Below are positions 63,352-64,000 of a stretch of DNA of 64,000 nt, piece after piece (the stretch's first letter is position 1; every line of letters begins with the position of its first letter). The notes beneath the pieces were generated by a model. The model saw nothing but the letters and a program-made list of their open reading frames with translations, was not told where the DNA came from and ran no database searches. This DNA is from Thiohalophilus sp031581315 (GTDB lineage: Bacteria; Pseudomonadota; Gammaproteobacteria; UBA6429; Thiohalophilaceae). The stretch covers positions 1 to 64,000 of the forward strand of contig NZ_JAVLAZ010000001.1 of assembly GCF_031581315.1 (NCBI RefSeq), in the 5' to 3' direction. The translations under genes and the position numbers were made by a program.

Positions 63352-64000
63352 AACAGATCACCATACTGGGAGCCACCGGTTCGATTGGCCTGAGCACACT
63401 GGATGTGATTGCTCGTCATCCGGATCAGTTTGCCGTGTTTGCGCTGACAGCCAACACCCAGGTAGAGCGTCTTTATCAGCTATGCCGGCAATATCGTCCT
63501 GTCTATGCCGTGATGTTCGATACACAGGCAGCCGATCAGCTACAACACAAACTGCAACAGGACGGTCTCGATATCCGGGTCCTCGGTGGTCTTGAAGGGC
63601 TGATTGAAGTGGCCTCACATGCCCGCACGGACTATGTGATGGCTGCGATCGTCGGTGCGGCCGGCCTGCAACCGACTCTGGCGGCCGCCCGCGCCGGCAA
63701 GCGAGTGCTGTTGGCTAACAAGGAAGCGCTGGTGATGTCCGGTAAACTGTTCATGGACGCGGTCAAGCAGAATGATGCGGAGCTCTTGCCGATTGACAGT
63801 GAACACAATGCTATTTTCCAGTGCCTTTCGGGTCAGCCAGCCAATAACGTGCAGAACCTGGGGGTCAGGCGCATTTTGCTGACCGGCTCCGGCGGTCCGT
63901 TCCGACAAACGCCGTTAAACCAGTTGCAAACGGTGACGCCCGAACAGGCTGTGGCGCATCCCAACTGGGATATGGGGCAGAAGATTTCGGTTGATTCAGC
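63348..64000 (+). CDS. dxr: 1-deoxy-D-xylulose 5-phosphate reductoisomerase, N-terminal part
   Basis: 217 codons before the window ends. NADPH-binding ILGATGSIGLSTLDV, then LLANKEALVMSG and LPIDSEHNAIFQCL with metal and substrate residues, and the flexible-loop region RRILLTGSGGPFR. First committed step of the MEP isoprenoid pathway. Order uppS-cdsA-dxr differs from E. coli (dxr-uppS-cdsA) but matches Pseudomonas-type genomes. Confidence 0.96.
   Translation, partial: MKQITILGATGSIGLSTLDVIARHPDQFAVFALTANTQVERLYQLCRQYRPVYAVMFDTQAADQLQHKLQQDGLDIRVLGGLEGLIEVASHARTDYVMAAIVGAAGLQPTLAAARAGKRVLLANKEALVMSGKLFMDAVKQNDAELLPIDSEHNAIFQCLSGQPANNVQNLGVRRILLTGSGGPFRQTPLNQLQTVTPEQAVAHPNWDMGQKISVDS

Overview
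The window looks like chromosomal sequence from a gammaproteobacterium. The evidence is the gene order glnD-map / rpsB-tsf-pyrH-frr-uppS-cdsA-dxr, the yoaA-tsaB pair, bifunctional PBP1b, gltX and glnS side by side, the succinylase lysine pathway (dapC, dapD, dapE), a Crp/Vfr-type regulator and a Pil-Chp chemosensory cluster. The species cannot be fixed from sequence reading alone. I see no insertion sequence, prophage or CRISPR array. Two runs of exactly 100 N (34016-34115, 41953-42052) are scaffold gaps; the second cuts two genes.

Layout. 1-1205: end of dnaQ and a lone STAS protein. 1529-15334: surface-motility control region. A PilZ-like protein faces a minus-strand operon of a REC-like/winged-helix regulator, an MglA-like small GTPase and two roadblock/LC7 proteins. 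Divergent from it is a Pil-Chp operon (PilG-like, PilH, PilI, PilJ, ChpA, ChpC-like) with no methyltransferase or methylesterase gene. A Crp/Vfr homologue closes the block, and a perfect TGTGA-N6-TCACA site lies in the divergent promoter region. 15429-20151: an orphan PhnD-like binding protein, gltX, glnS, tRNA-Ala(GGC), a two-helix membrane protein and tRNA-Glu(TTC). 20575-25771: TetR regulator with a palindromic operator, TolC-like outer-membrane factor and RND permease, with no adaptor gene.

25832-33993: a second signalling block, read leftwards: a hypothetical protein, a HEAT-repeat Ser/Thr kinase, two PilT/PilU-type ATPases and a double-FHA protein. It is followed by a divergent FHA-GAF-HD-GYP protein. 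33998-42756: NlpC/P60 lipoprotein, PBP1b, TPR lipoprotein, YoaA helicase, TsaB, a DUF302-like protein and dapE. 42821-50487: GGDEF/EAL protein with a PhnD-like lipoprotein partner, ArsC-like protein, dapD, dapC, an EamA transporter and a VOC protein.

50488-54744 is the most interesting accessory module. A sigma-54 activator with a Cys/His-rich PAS domain sits between two strong sigma-54 (-24/-12) promoters. One serves a small lipoprotein plus an exported rhodanese, the other a porin. Both promoters carry upstream copies of the same TGACA-N4-TGTCA element, and a perfect FNR-type box lies beside the activator gene. The module sits between dapC and glnD, which are neighbours in Pseudomonas-type gene orders. 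54745-64000: the housekeeping block glnD to dxr, in which ribosomal protein S2 carries a Lys-rich then acidic C-terminal tail.
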